Assembly: GCF_000364225.2 (NCBI RefSeq)
Contig: NZ_AQFT02000001.1
Span: 4,545,501-4,609,500, forward strand
Direction of reading: 5' to 3'
From: Eubacterium plexicaudatum ASF492
GTDB taxonomy: Bacteria; Bacillota; Clostridia; Lachnospirales; Lachnospiraceae
Length of the DNA: 64,000 nt
Both the position numbers and the translations under genes were made by a program. The notes below the pieces were generated by a model, which worked only from the letters and a program-made list of their open reading frames with translations, did no database searches and was not told the DNA's origin. This document shows, in pieces, positions 51,035-59,586 of this stretch. Each line of letters begins with the position of its first letter. Within the stretch, counting starts at the first letter, position 1.

Positions 51035-52108
51035 CTAAATAAAATTTATTTGGTTCTCGTCAAGTCCATATAATGTGTTCAGCAAAATATTCCTGTCATC
51101 ATACACACAATGATGCTGACATTCCTTCATCGCATCAAACTCCTGATATCGTCCAACCACCTCATCAGAAAACCACAACTCTTTAAAGGACTTTTGTCTT
51201 AAATCACCGACAATCCCACTACTTACATATGCCTTGTCATGGCAAAAATACACCTTACAGTCTGCCGCAATAGTTGTGACTAAATTATTGATATAGCATC
51301 TATGATATTGACGTGCAAATACCATGGCAGTATCAAAATCACCCTCATATTTGTTGATCACCTTAAATTTATCATCTTCCAGTTCCATTTGCGCCCTGTG
51401 TAATTGCATCATAACATTATCTTTAAACAGCTCATGATATTCAAACAATTCTTTTGTTATTCTTGCTGAAAACTTAATATGGTTAGTGCCAAGATCTTTG
51501 GACAATTTAGCCATATCATATATCTGATCCGCATTTTCATGATTTATCACAAAATTGATTCCCAATTCACAACTCTTATCTTTAATTCTCGCAAATTCTT
51601 TGATATTATCACAAACCCTTTGAAATGCATCAAGCGGAATTTTTCTTACCCGAGCATATGTTTCTGCATTTGCCGAATCACATGATATTCTTACCCATTT
51701 TGCGTCTTTTAACTCTTTTGCCCGTTCGCCGTCAAGAAGCTGGCCATTTGTAATAATAGAAGTTTCAACACCTGCCCGCTTCATTCCCTGGATAGCCTCA
51801 ATTATGTGTGGATAAACAAGCGGTTCTCCACCACCACTAAAAGTAACCGCCCGAACTCCCATATCTTTAAAATCACTGATAATTTCTTGCATTTTATCCC
51901 ATGGGATCTGATCCTGCTTGTTTACAATATCACGAAGTCCCAGCTCACTATCTGCATAGGAACAATAATAACAATGATGGTTACAATAATTAGTTGGTTT
52001 CAATCTGACATAAAGTGGCGCTACACGCTCTCCTTTATGGATCTGATTTAACTTTTCAGCATGTGCAAATATCTTCAAACTACTATATGGGGTTGCCTTT
52101 GTATCCAC
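51035..52108 (-). CDS. Radical SAM protein (SPASM-like), first of a tandem pair
   Basis: Intact, 357 residues. The cluster motif is CNHHCYYC in KPTNYCNHHCYYCSYADSE, then TFSGGGEPLVYPHIIEAI and VRISCDSANAETYARVR. The C-terminal half has CYINNLVTTIAADCKVYFC and MKECQHHCVYDDRN, arranged like SPASM auxiliary cluster ligands. It ends NQINFI, very like the HVNFI end of the next gene, which suggests duplication. AGGAGG precedes a GTG start at 52108. Position beside split transketolase and heptose genes points to a radical step on a sugar, for example epimerisation; substrate unknown. Confidence 0.82.
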   Translation of the reverse strand: MDTKATPYSSLKIFAHAEKLNQIHKGERVAPLYVRLKPTNYCNHHCYYCSYADSELGLRDIVNKQDQIPWDKMQEIISDFKDMGVRAVTFSGGGEPLVYPHIIEAIQGMKRAGVETSIITNGQLLDGERAKELKDAKWVRISCDSANAETYARVRKIPLDAFQRVCDNIKEFARIKDKSCELGINFVINHENADQIYDMAKLSKDLGTNHIKFSARITKELFEYHELFKDNVMMQLHRAQMELEDDKFKVINKYEGDFDTAMVFARQYHRCYINNLVTTIAADCKVYFCHDKAYVSSGIVGDLRQKSFKELWFSDEVVGRYQEFDAMKECQHHCVYDDRNILLNTLYGLDENQINFI

Positions 52109-52194
52109 TGTCTGTTCCTCCTAAACTAGACCTACTAGTTTTCAGCAGGTCTCAAAAATGCATAGCATACTATTTCCCTAATAATTCATCACTT

Positions 52195-53256
52195 CTATAT
52201 AAAATTCACATGTTCACCCGGATGTTTCAGTTCATCCAAATATTTATTTATCTCATCAAGCCTGCAGGCTTCCCTACAGGTCTTATTTATTTCCAATCTT
52301 TGAAGATCTTTTTCAACTTCTCGTCGTCTCTGCCCTTCCCATATTTCTTCAAATGTCTGCTCATTTATATTCCCATAACAAAACTCCTCTGTCCCGATAT
52401 GCGCTACACATGGCCAAACATTGCCCTTTGCATCAATATGTGTCATAAAAGGAAGTCCAAGGCATTGTTTATATTTTTTCACACGATGCATTTTCTTCAT
52501 TGTTTTTGCCCGGAAATGAACAGTAAAGTTTTCTGTTTCGTATTCTTTCAGCTGTTGTTCCAATTCTAACATTTCATCATAATCTATCTGCAAAACATTT
52601 TTACTATGCAAATGCTGAGAATATGGCTTAATCGCCAAATAGTCAACCCCTATTTCACGCAATTCCCGAGCCATATCAGAAATCTTTGAAACATTATCCG
52701 GCATCAATAAACACTGTACACCTAAAGTAGTTTTCAGCTTCCTACCATTTTTTATTCTGACAGCCTCTGCAAGATTATCTTTTACTTTCTTTAAATCTCC
52801 TGGCTTTCCACGCTGAATTTTATTATACGAATTCTCTTCCATACTTGCTACACTATAACGTACCCAAGTAAAAGCAGCCAGGCAATCTAACAATTTTTCT
52901 CTTGAAAACAAAACCCCATTTGTACTCATTGCCACATCTACGCCACATGACTTTATTCCATTCACAATGTCAGGCATTTCTTTATTTAAAAGAGGCTCAC
53001 CTTCCCCAGAACAAATAACACTTTTTAATCCTTTTTTACTCATCTGTGATATGTCACGTAAAATAATGTCTTTCTTCAAAAAAACAGATTGATACCCAAT
53101 ATAATCCACTGCACAAAATATACATCTATGATTACAGGATCCGCTTGGAGATATTTCTATTTCAATCGGATAAATATTCTCACCCTTTAGCCACCGTGAT
53201 ACAATTTCCGGGTGATATATTAACTTATGTGAATCCATTCTGATATCTTCTGCCAT
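52195..53256 (-). CDS. Radical SAM protein (SPASM-like), second of a tandem pair
   Basis: Intact, 353 residues. The cluster motif is CNHRCIFC in SPSGSCNHRCIFCAVDY, with SVICSGEGEPLLNKEMPDI and VRYSVASMEENSYNKIQRG. The C-terminal region CLGLPFMTHIDAKGNVWPCV, EEFCYGNINEQTFEEIW and KTCREACRLDEINKYL fits a SPASM domain. It shares the opening ISPSG.CNH/KPTNYCNH pattern, overall plan and the terminal NFI with the neighbour at 51035-52108, so the two are paralogues. GAGAGGATATATAT precedes ATG 53256. Likely sugar-modifying; not proven. Confidence 0.82.
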   Translation of the reverse strand: MAEDIRMDSHKLIYHPEIVSRWLKGENIYPIEIEISPSGSCNHRCIFCAVDYIGYQSVFLKKDIILRDISQMSKKGLKSVICSGEGEPLLNKEMPDIVNGIKSCGVDVAMSTNGVLFSREKLLDCLAAFTWVRYSVASMEENSYNKIQRGKPGDLKKVKDNLAEAVRIKNGRKLKTTLGVQCLLMPDNVSKISDMARELREIGVDYLAIKPYSQHLHSKNVLQIDYDEMLELEQQLKEYETENFTVHFRAKTMKKMHRVKKYKQCLGLPFMTHIDAKGNVWPCVAHIGTEEFCYGNINEQTFEEIWEGQRRREVEKDLQRLEINKTCREACRLDEINKYLDELKHPGEHVNFI

Positions 53257-53328
53257 ATATATATCCTCTCATTTACTTTAACATTTTGAAATTTTCATTA
53301 TAGTCATCAACATCTCTACAAGTACCGA

Positions 53329-53598
53329 TCATCCTTTACACTCGTACTGTACACCCACTGCAACTCCATTGTTATGACTGCCACTGATCACACAACATTT
53401 TTCTTCTTTTGAAAGCTTATCCTGCACATCAAACAACTCTTCAAACAAATCATTTGAAGTACTTACTCAATATAAATAGCCTTCATTATCAATAATCTTA
53501 TCATAATTATCAATTGTATATAAACATTTACAATTTTTACACTCCTGCTCAATGTCATCGTCAGTTCTCAATATTTTTTCATCTATAATCTTCAACAT
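53329..53598 (-). CDS. Small Cys-rich ORF with an in-frame UGA at codon 44
   Basis: A perfect GGAGGTGA lies 8 bases before ATG 53598, the best ribosome site in the area. The frame reads MLKIIDEKILRTDDDIEQE, CKNCKCLYTIDNYDKII and DNEGYLY, then UGA (53467-53469). It stays open for 45 more codons: VSTSNDLFEELFDVQDKLSK, EEKCCVISGSHNNGVAVGVQ, YECKG. Right after the UGA, CUUCAAA and UUUGAAG can form a 7-bp stem with a 7-base loop carrying G as its second base, 16 nt from the UGA. It may encode a selenocysteine, a Cys lost to a nonsense change, or simply a 43-residue peptide. No family recognised. Confidence 0.5.
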
Positions 53599-53755
53599 AT
53601 ATCTAGTCACCTCCGCGTTATACCATTATGCTTATTGTACAACCTCAGTTTTCCGTTTCAGTTGTCCGTCAAAAGACACATCTTTCTTCGTTCCGTAATC
53701 TATGTTTTGCTGATGTAAAACATGAAACTGACAAAGTTCAATCATCTTTCAAATC

Positions 53756-55288
53756 TTATATATTCAAAAGCGTCCCCGCATATTTCAGCACATTCACTTT
53801 CTCCACCGCTTCTCTATTTCCCACAATATTAGCCCCCAACGCACCTGCAATATTCCCCATAAAAGTTCCCAACTCTACAGATGCACCAGCCGCTGCATAC
53901 AACCCGGCAAGAGAATAAAACGCATCCCCAGCCCCTATCGTATCCTTCACCGATAACGTAAATGCCGGACAATCATATATTTTCTGATCCTCTATTCCAT
54001 AAGCACCAAATGACCCTCGTGTAAGCCAGCCATTTCCTCCCAAATATTCACTAAGTTTTTTCAATGCATAATTTTCATTTGCTATATACATTGGAAACGC
54101 AAGCTTTAATTCCTTCTGATCCAACGTAAATACATCAGCTCTATGATACTTTGTAATAACATTCAGTCCATAATTTGTCGAATTTGTCTGACAGTTCAAA
54201 ACCAGATATTTCGCTCTCTGCTGTATAATTTCTCCCGCTTTTTCATCTATCAGACCATGACCAAAATCACATAAAAACACAACGTCAAACTCTTCAATTC
54301 TATCCAAAAGTCCTCTATAAAATTCTTCTCTGGCCTCTTCTTCATATTCCATTCGTTCCGGAATATTATTAATCGAAAATATTTTTCTGTATTCTTCTCT
54401 TTTTTCATTTCTTGTAAGATAACGGTGTTTTACAATTGTAGGAAATTTATTACTATACGTTAACTTCAAACGCATCTTATCCGCAAGGCCATCAAAAAGT
54501 TTTAATCGCATTTCTTCTTCATTTCCTACAATCGACATTAAAGTCACATTCTCTGTAAAACTGCTAAGATGTCTTGCTACAGCTGCAGCACCACCAAGAT
54601 ACTCTTCGGAATATTCCAGTTTCGACGAATATCCCATATCCTTGCTCATCAGTCCATGTACAATGCAGTAAGTATATTTATCTATAATTATATCTCCTAC
54701 AACAAGTACCTTGAGCTTTTCGGCTTTTTCTGCATATTTTTTAATGTCTTCCATGGAATATTTTTTTACAAATTGCTCCATATATTGTATAACATCTTCC
54801 GGAAGTCCGGATAATGCTGTGTTGATCAATTTCGTCGAGCTGAATACCTGTCCTGATGTATATGCTACCTTTCCCCCATGTAACTCAACTAACTCTCTTT
54901 CAGCAGTAATCTTCCCTGTAATATCTTCACTCTCTTTTGCGTATTCTTCCCCTTTAATATAAAGATCCGGCTCTACGTTTTCTACAATATCATCTACCGT
55001 ATAACCTTCTGAAAGCATTACATAATCTACATACTCTAATGCTTCCAATACTTTCAGGCGCATCTCGTCATTAAAATATGGTCTCCCAGGGCCTTTCCGC
55101 ACAAATTCAGCTGCCGTGATGGACACAACCAAAATGTCCGCCATCTGTTTCGCCTGCTGCAGATGTATAATATGTCCCGGATGTACCAGATCAAATACAC
55201 CGTGACAAAGAGCTATCTGCTTGCCTTCTTTTTTTAATTTTGGCCTTATTTGTGTTTTGAACACAAGCTTGTCCACTATTTTTCCCAT
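53756..55288 (-). CDS. Bifunctional nucleotidyltransferase-PfkB kinase, HldE-like in reversed order
   Basis: Intact, 510 residues. Residues ~20-150 are a cytidylyltransferase-like domain with the HxGH motif in ALCHGVFDLVHPGHIIHL and ADILVVSITAAEFVRKG. Residues ~195-500 are a PfkB/ribokinase-like domain: VLVVGDIIIDKYTYC, EYLGGAAAVARHLSSF, and the anion-hole motif VKDTIGAGDAFYSLAG. In HldE the kinase comes first and the adenylyltransferase last; here the order is swapped. With GmhA and GmhB next door it should phosphorylate a heptose-7-P at C1 and couple the resulting heptose-1-P to a nucleotide. AAAGGA precedes ATG 55288. Nucleotide specificity (ADP, GDP, CDP) cannot be read. Confidence 0.85.
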   Translation of the reverse strand: MGKIVDKLVFKTQIRPKLKKEGKQIALCHGVFDLVHPGHIIHLQQAKQMADILVVSITAAEFVRKGPGRPYFNDEMRLKVLEALEYVDYVMLSEGYTVDDIVENVEPDLYIKGEEYAKESEDITGKITAERELVELHGGKVAYTSGQVFSSTKLINTALSGLPEDVIQYMEQFVKKYSMEDIKKYAEKAEKLKVLVVGDIIIDKYTYCIVHGLMSKDMGYSSKLEYSEEYLGGAAAVARHLSSFTENVTLMSIVGNEEEMRLKLFDGLADKMRLKLTYSNKFPTIVKHRYLTRNEKREEYRKIFSINNIPERMEYEEEAREEFYRGLLDRIEEFDVVFLCDFGHGLIDEKAGEIIQQRAKYLVLNCQTNSTNYGLNVITKYHRADVFTLDQKELKLAFPMYIANENYALKKLSEYLGGNGWLTRGSFGAYGIEDQKIYDCPAFTLSVKDTIGAGDAFYSLAGLYAAAGASVELGTFMGNIAGALGANIVGNREAVEKVNVLKYAGTLLNI

Positions 55289-55303
55289 TTGCAGTCTATC
55301 CTT

Positions 55304-56290
55304 TTATTTTCCAAGATATTTAAACCAATCTTCTGTCGCTTCTCCTATGCTGTCTGGTGTCCATACAGGCGCTTCACGCCAATAATCAATATTGTCCAGC
55401 ACCTTCTTTACGCCTTCCTCGAATGTAACTTTTGCTTTCCATCCCAATATTTGCTCAATCTTGGCAGTGTCCGCAAAGGTGCAATCCGGTTCTCCCGGCC
55501 GCTTTGGAATATGTACAATTTCTCCCTCTAACAACTCACACAAACGATTGACGGAATAAGTTCCTCCACTGCCTACATTGAAAGTTTCCTGTACTACATC
55601 CGACATTGCTGCCGTATAAAATGCATCTGCAATATCAGTCACATATGTGAAATCTCTGGTCTGATTCCCATCTCCCACAACAGTAAATGGATTTTCTGCC
55701 AACTTTTGTGCCAAAAATACGCCAAACACCGCACCGTATGTTCCTGATGTCCTTGATCTCGTGCCATATACATTAAACAATCTAAGTGTAATCACCGGCA
55801 GGTGATACACCTGTCCCCAATGCAAGACTGTTTCTTCTCCCAGTCTTTTCGTAAGTGCATAAGGATATTGTGGTCTGATTTCTGCTGTTTCTTTTGTCGG
55901 ATATTCATCAGGAATCCCATAACAGGAAGAGGATGCTGCATAAACGAGTTTTTTGATTCCCTTGTTTTTAGCACATTCAACTACATTGAAAGTACCTAGC
56001 ACATTTGATGAATAATAATCCCATGGTCTCTGAATAGAAGGAACAATATCTGCCAATGCTGCAAAATGAAATACATAATCCACATCATTGAAAATCGGTT
56101 CTATTTCCTCTTTATTTCGAATATCCATATGATATACCGATAACATCTTATTATTTTTCTGATGATCCAGATTTTCAGGCCGTCCTGTCGTCCAGTTATC
56201 AATTACCCTGACCTCGTGTCCTTCTGCCAGTAATCTATCCACCATATGTGAACCAATAAAACCGCATCCACCTGTTACTAATGATATCAT
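55304..56290 (-). CDS. NDP-sugar epimerase/dehydratase (GalE/WbpP-like SDR)
   Basis: Intact, 328 residues. It has the cofactor loop LVTGGCGFIGSHMVDRLL, VIDNWTTGRPENL, FHFAALADIVPSIQRP, AASSSCYGIPDEYPT (Ser), YPYALTKRLGEE (Tyr-x3-Lys), RLFNVYGTRSRTSG and GDGNQTRDFTYVTDIADAF. I start at the second Met (56290), because GGAGG lies 6 bases before it. Position between GmhB and the HldE-like fusion suggests it acts on the activated heptose, as HldD or other 4-/6-epimerases do, but the motifs match UDP-sugar 4-epimerases as well. Confidence 0.85.
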   Translation of the reverse strand: MISLVTGGCGFIGSHMVDRLLAEGHEVRVIDNWTTGRPENLDHQKNNKMLSVYHMDIRNKEEIEPIFNDVDYVFHFAALADIVPSIQRPWDYYSSNVLGTFNVVECAKNKGIKKLVYAASSSCYGIPDEYPTKETAEIRPQYPYALTKRLGEETVLHWGQVYHLPVITLRLFNVYGTRSRTSGTYGAVFGVFLAQKLAENPFTVVGDGNQTRDFTYVTDIADAFYTAAMSDVVQETFNVGSGGTYSVNRLCELLEGEIVHIPKRPGEPDCTFADTAKIEQILGWKAKVTFEEGVKKVLDNIDYWREAPVWTPDSIGEATEDWFKYLGK

Positions 56291-56302
56291 AAGCATCCTC
56301 CA

Positions 56303-56836
56303 TCACAATATTTTTATAACATCCGTTAAATCTTCAAAGATGAAATCCGGCTTTACATTCTTCTCCAGCCGCGCTGTTCCATAGCCGGATTCCAGCAAAA
56401 TCGTCCGTATACCTATATTTTGCCCGGCAATGATATCTCCTGCCCTGTCTCCCACCATGTAAGAATGTTCCATATCTATCACAAAATCCCTACAGGCCAT
56501 ATCAAACATTCCCTTTTGAGGCTTACGACAATTGCAGCCTGCATCCGGATGATGTGGGCAGTAGTACACAGCATCTACCCCGGTTTGCAATATCAGGTAC
56601 CGATTCATTTCCTGTAATACTTTTTCTGTAAGTAATCCCCTTGCAATACCACTTTGGTTTGTAATAACAATGGCATAATATCCCTTATTATGTATTCTTT
56701 TTATACAATCTGCTGCATATGGGAAGATTTTAAAATCTTCCATTACAGTAATATAACTCTTTTCTTCGGTTAAAACTCCATCACGATCCAAAAATACGGC
56801 AGGTTTTAAAAAAACAGACGATTCTTCCATACACAT
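56303..56836 (-). CDS. gmhB: D-glycero-D-manno-heptose 1,7-bisphosphate phosphatase
   Basis: HAD-family phosphatase of 177 residues, intact. The nucleophile motif is VFLDRDGVLTEEK. VITNQSGIARGLL is motif II, the zinc-binding loop CPHHPDAGCNCRKPQKG is diagnostic for GmhB, and SYMVGDRAGDIIAGQNIGI is motif IV. It removes the C7 phosphate in heptose nucleotide synthesis. Genes for GmhA (1 bp upstream) and a HldE-like fusion complete the route. GGAG is 12 bases before ATG 56836. Histidinol-phosphate phosphatases share the fold, but the context settles the role. Confidence 0.9.
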   Translation of the reverse strand: MCMEESSVFLKPAVFLDRDGVLTEEKSYITVMEDFKIFPYAADCIKRIHNKGYYAIVITNQSGIARGLLTEKVLQEMNRYLILQTGVDAVYYCPHHPDAGCNCRKPQKGMFDMACRDFVIDMEHSYMVGDRAGDIIAGQNIGIRTILLESGYGTARLEKNVKPDFIFEDLTDVIKIL

Positions 56837-56837
56837 A

Positions 56838-57416
56838 TCAGAATTTTACTCCATCTCTCTCCATAATCATGTCTACAATCTGCTGAAGTATTAAGTTATG
56901 AATGGATTCAACAATTCCATATTTTTTACAGGGAACATATACATTTATATTACCCAATTGTTTTAACTGATTATCTTCTTCAAAACCGGTAAATGTAATT
57001 ATTTCTGCTTTCTTTAATTTTGCTGTTTCTACTGCATTGATAATATTTTTTGAATTACCTGAACTGCTAATGGCTACTATTAAATCATCTTCTCTAATTA
57101 AAAATTGTAACGGTCTTGAAAAGATATATTCATAACCATAGTCATTACCCATACAGGTTGTTACTGCCTGATCATATAGACTATATGTATTCATTCCGCC
57201 ATTTTTCATAAAATCAGCTGTCATATGACTGGCTATCGCAGAACTTCCTCCGTTTCCAATAAAAAACAACTGCGATTGATTTTTTTTATGCTTTGTAAAC
57301 GCATCCAGTAACATCTGAACTGCTTCATTATAATTATCACATAGTTTCCCAGTTCCATTCCAAAATTCAGTTGCTTCCAATTTTCCAATTAATTCATTAA
57401 TATAGCAATTATCCAT
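56838..57416 (-). CDS. gmhA: Phosphoheptose (sedoheptulose 7-phosphate) isomerase
   Basis: SIS-domain isomerase of 192 residues, intact, converting sedoheptulose-7-P to a heptose-7-P. It has QLFFIGNGGSSAIASHMTAD, FSRPLQFLIREDDLIVAIS, SSGNSKNIINAVETAKLK and AEIITFTGFEEDNQL, ending with VESIHNLILQQIVDMI. It is the first gene of the long minus-strand run; a terminator (57507-57537) and a candidate promoter lie just upstream. The transketolase halves downstream could supply its substrate. DiaA-like SIS proteins are similar, but GmhB and kinase neighbours support GmhA. Confidence 0.9.
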   Translation of the reverse strand: MDNCYINELIGKLEATEFWNGTGKLCDNYNEAVQMLLDAFTKHKKNQSQLFFIGNGGSSAIASHMTADFMKNGGMNTYSLYDQAVTTCMGNDYGYEYIFSRPLQFLIREDDLIVAISSSGNSKNIINAVETAKLKKAEIITFTGFEEDNQLKQLGNINVYVPCKKYGIVESIHNLILQQIVDMIMERDGVKF

Positions 57417-57452
57417 CTATCATTCTCTCTGTCTTCTTAAATATAAAGCAAG

Positions 57453-57481
57453 ATTATTTAATTAATACATTGATCTTTCAA
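57453..57481 (-). promoter_or_regulatory. Candidate promoter for the 57-kb minus-strand locus
   Basis: On the minus strand TTGAAA (57476-57481) and AATAAT (57453-57458) are 17 bases apart, with the gmhA start 37 bases downstream. It lies just after a terminator, so transcription of the glycan locus probably restarts here. Read by eye only; AT-rich DNA gives chance matches. Confidence 0.35.
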
Positions 57482-57506
57482 AAATAGCAATATTTACCAC
57501 ATATAA

Positions 57507-57537
57507 AAAAGTCCATGAATATACTTCATGAACTTTT
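57507..57537 (-). terminator. Rho-independent terminator between the ATPase gene and gmhA
   Basis: On the minus strand AAAAGTTCATGAA and TTCATGGACTTTT form a 13-bp stem with one mismatch or wobble and a 5-base loop, followed by TTATAT. It ends the transcript of the AAA-ATPase-like gene. Confidence 0.75.
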
Positions 57538-57692
57538 ATGCCTATTATAACTTCAATTCCTTATATATGCATCCTGCATATCAGCATTCATCCATGAATA
57601 TCAGAATTTTTATATTATAACATATCGGCAATAACCCTGTAAATCTTTAGATAACAATTTCTGTTTCCTTTATTTTACATGAAACTACTGAT

Positions 57693-59429
57693 TTATATCT
57701 TTCTGTCAAAATTTTCTTTTCCAATCAATACCCTATTCCCACAAAAAGCAAACCCATACTTTCGTATACGCCCTCTCTCAATTCCTTTCCGAATCAAAAT
57801 CTCCTCATACCGCTTCTTCTCTATCTGCATTAACGCAGCGTTCACCGTATCCTCCAGCGCTTTTTCCCCATGCTCTTGATCCTGCACCTTAAATTCCAAA
57901 ATAAACGCATTATCATTTTGTTTCTTTGGCTCAAACATTACGTCATACCTTCCAAATCCACTTTCTCTGTTAGAAGTTATCACATATCTGTCATTCAGCT
58001 CAATCATCAGTCCCAGAACAAAACCATGATAAAAACATTCCGGCTCACTAACCGACGGCTTCTTTCCCGTATCAAAACAACTGAATGTTCCAAGCGCTAC
58101 TTTATTCATATATATGTTCATTGCGCTTACATCGTTTTTAAGAAATGCCTTAATAAAATCATTATAATCTGATATTTGTCCGACAAACCACCCATGTATC
58201 ATTCTGCCAAACATCAATTTTACTTCCAGATTGGTAATCGCCAGTTCATATTTAAGTACATGTGTAGTAAATCCGACAGGATTTTGTTCTTCCACATTCA
58301 AAACTTTCAGATATCCACTTGCCAGCAAAAGTCCCCAGATCGCAGACTCGTCGTCGTTAAGCATGTTATACGCAACCTGTTCATCAATAAATGTTTCAAA
58401 ATGTCCACCTGAAAGAAGCTGTTCAAATGACTGCTTAAGATCTCGCGACCCCTTTTGAATTAATTTTCCAATGAAATCATTGGAACTTGTATTTGCCCAA
58501 TAAGTACGCAATTTTCCTGTATCCAGATAATTGATGACAGACCATGGATTATAAATATCCGTTTTATTTCCAAATGTATAACCGTCATACCATAGTTTTA
58601 CTTTTGATTGTTCATCAGACATTCCAAATTGCTTCAATGCAGCAAAAACTTCTTCTTCTGTAAATCCAAAACTATCAGCATATTCATCAGACGTCGTTGT
58701 AATCACTTTCAGATTGTTGAGATCCGAAAAAACAGATTCTTTACTTACTCGCGTTATCCCGGTCATAACCGACCGATCCATATACGGATTTGTCTTAAAT
58801 GTGGAATGAAACAAACTTCTGATAAATTTCGACAATTGATCCCAATATCCATGAACATATGCTTCCTGCATTGGAGTATCATATTCATCCAGTAAAATAA
58901 TTACTTTCTTTTTGTAGTAACGAGAAAGAAAGTCTGACATCTTGTGAATTGCCCATACTGCTGTTGTTTCTTTCATCTCACTGTTTACACTGCGAAAGTA
59001 CATCTTTTCATTTTCCGTTAACAGATCCCCTTCAAGCAAAAAAATATTTTTATTATATAAATCCTCTATAATCCAATTCACAGACTGCCTGATCTTTTCA
59101 TAATCTGTTTCCTTCACATTTGCAAACGACAGACTTATTACCGGATAAGATCCCTGTAGTGTACGATAATTTTCATCTTTCCATATGGAAAATTTTTGAA
59201 ACAGTTCGCTTCGCCCGGCATACTTTAATGAAAAAAATTTTTCCAGCATACTCATATTCAAAGTTTTTCCAAATCTTCGTGGACGGGTAATTAATGTAAC
59301 AATATCTTTACTCTCCCACCATTCTTTAATAAACATTGTCTTATCAATATAAAAATTGTCATCCAAAACCAACTGCTCAAAATCCTGATGACCAATCCCT
59401 ACCACTTTTTTTACCGTACACTCACCCAC
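57693..59429 (-). CDS. AAA-ATPase-like / PD-(D/E)XK nuclease-like protein (DUF1703 type)
   Basis: Intact, about 578 residues. The N-terminal half is the AAA-ATPase-like domain: FEQLVLDDNFYIDKTMFI, Walker A-like LITRPRRFGKTLNMSML, Walker B VIILLDEYDTPMQEAY and SVMTGITRVSKESVFSDL. The C-terminal half ends with the nuclease-like FEPKKQNDNAFILEFKVQD. These proteins are abundant and multicopy in gut Firmicutes and Bacteroidetes, and their role is unknown. I choose GTG 59429 because GGAGGTG lies 5 bases upstream. Two tiny ORFs precede it in the same direction. It is separate from the glycan pathway. Confidence 0.82.
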   Translation of the reverse strand: MGECTVKKVVGIGHQDFEQLVLDDNFYIDKTMFIKEWWESKDIVTLITRPRRFGKTLNMSMLEKFFSLKYAGRSELFQKFSIWKDENYRTLQGSYPVISLSFANVKETDYEKIRQSVNWIIEDLYNKNIFLLEGDLLTENEKMYFRSVNSEMKETTAVWAIHKMSDFLSRYYKKKVIILLDEYDTPMQEAYVHGYWDQLSKFIRSLFHSTFKTNPYMDRSVMTGITRVSKESVFSDLNNLKVITTTSDEYADSFGFTEEEVFAALKQFGMSDEQSKVKLWYDGYTFGNKTDIYNPWSVINYLDTGKLRTYWANTSSNDFIGKLIQKGSRDLKQSFEQLLSGGHFETFIDEQVAYNMLNDDESAIWGLLLASGYLKVLNVEEQNPVGFTTHVLKYELAITNLEVKLMFGRMIHGWFVGQISDYNDFIKAFLKNDVSAMNIYMNKVALGTFSCFDTGKKPSVSEPECFYHGFVLGLMIELNDRYVITSNRESGFGRYDVMFEPKKQNDNAFILEFKVQDQEHGEKALEDTVNAALMQIEKKRYEEILIRKGIERGRIRKYGFAFCGNRVLIGKENFDRKI

Positions 59430-59465
59430 AAAGCCACCTCCAGCTTCTCTCAATCCGAAGTATTA

Positions 59466-59555
59466 TCAGCCGTCTTTTTCTGCCCTCACATCATCCGAAA
59501 TAGCTTCATACCGATCAATAGTAATTCTCTCAGAACATGGCTGTAATGCCGGCAT
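59466..59555 (-). CDS. Tiny ORF, 29 residues
   Basis: ATG 59555 has AAAGGGAG 7 bases upstream. The peptide begins MPALQPCSERITIDRYEAIS and ends VRAEKDG. It lies between a 56-residue gene and the ATPase-like gene with gaps of about 30-40 bp, so all three may form one transcript. No family recognised; it could be a chance ORF. Confidence 0.35.
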   Translation of the reverse strand: MPALQPCSERITIDRYEAISDDVRAEKDG

Positions 59556-59586
59556 CAAAACACTCCCTTTCTCAAATTTCCTTTCG

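Noticed and set aside
57693..59429. A phage-defence system built on the ATPase/nuclease-like protein
   Set aside because: This family is abundant and multicopy with no shown defence role, and the flanking tiny ORFs give no defence signature.
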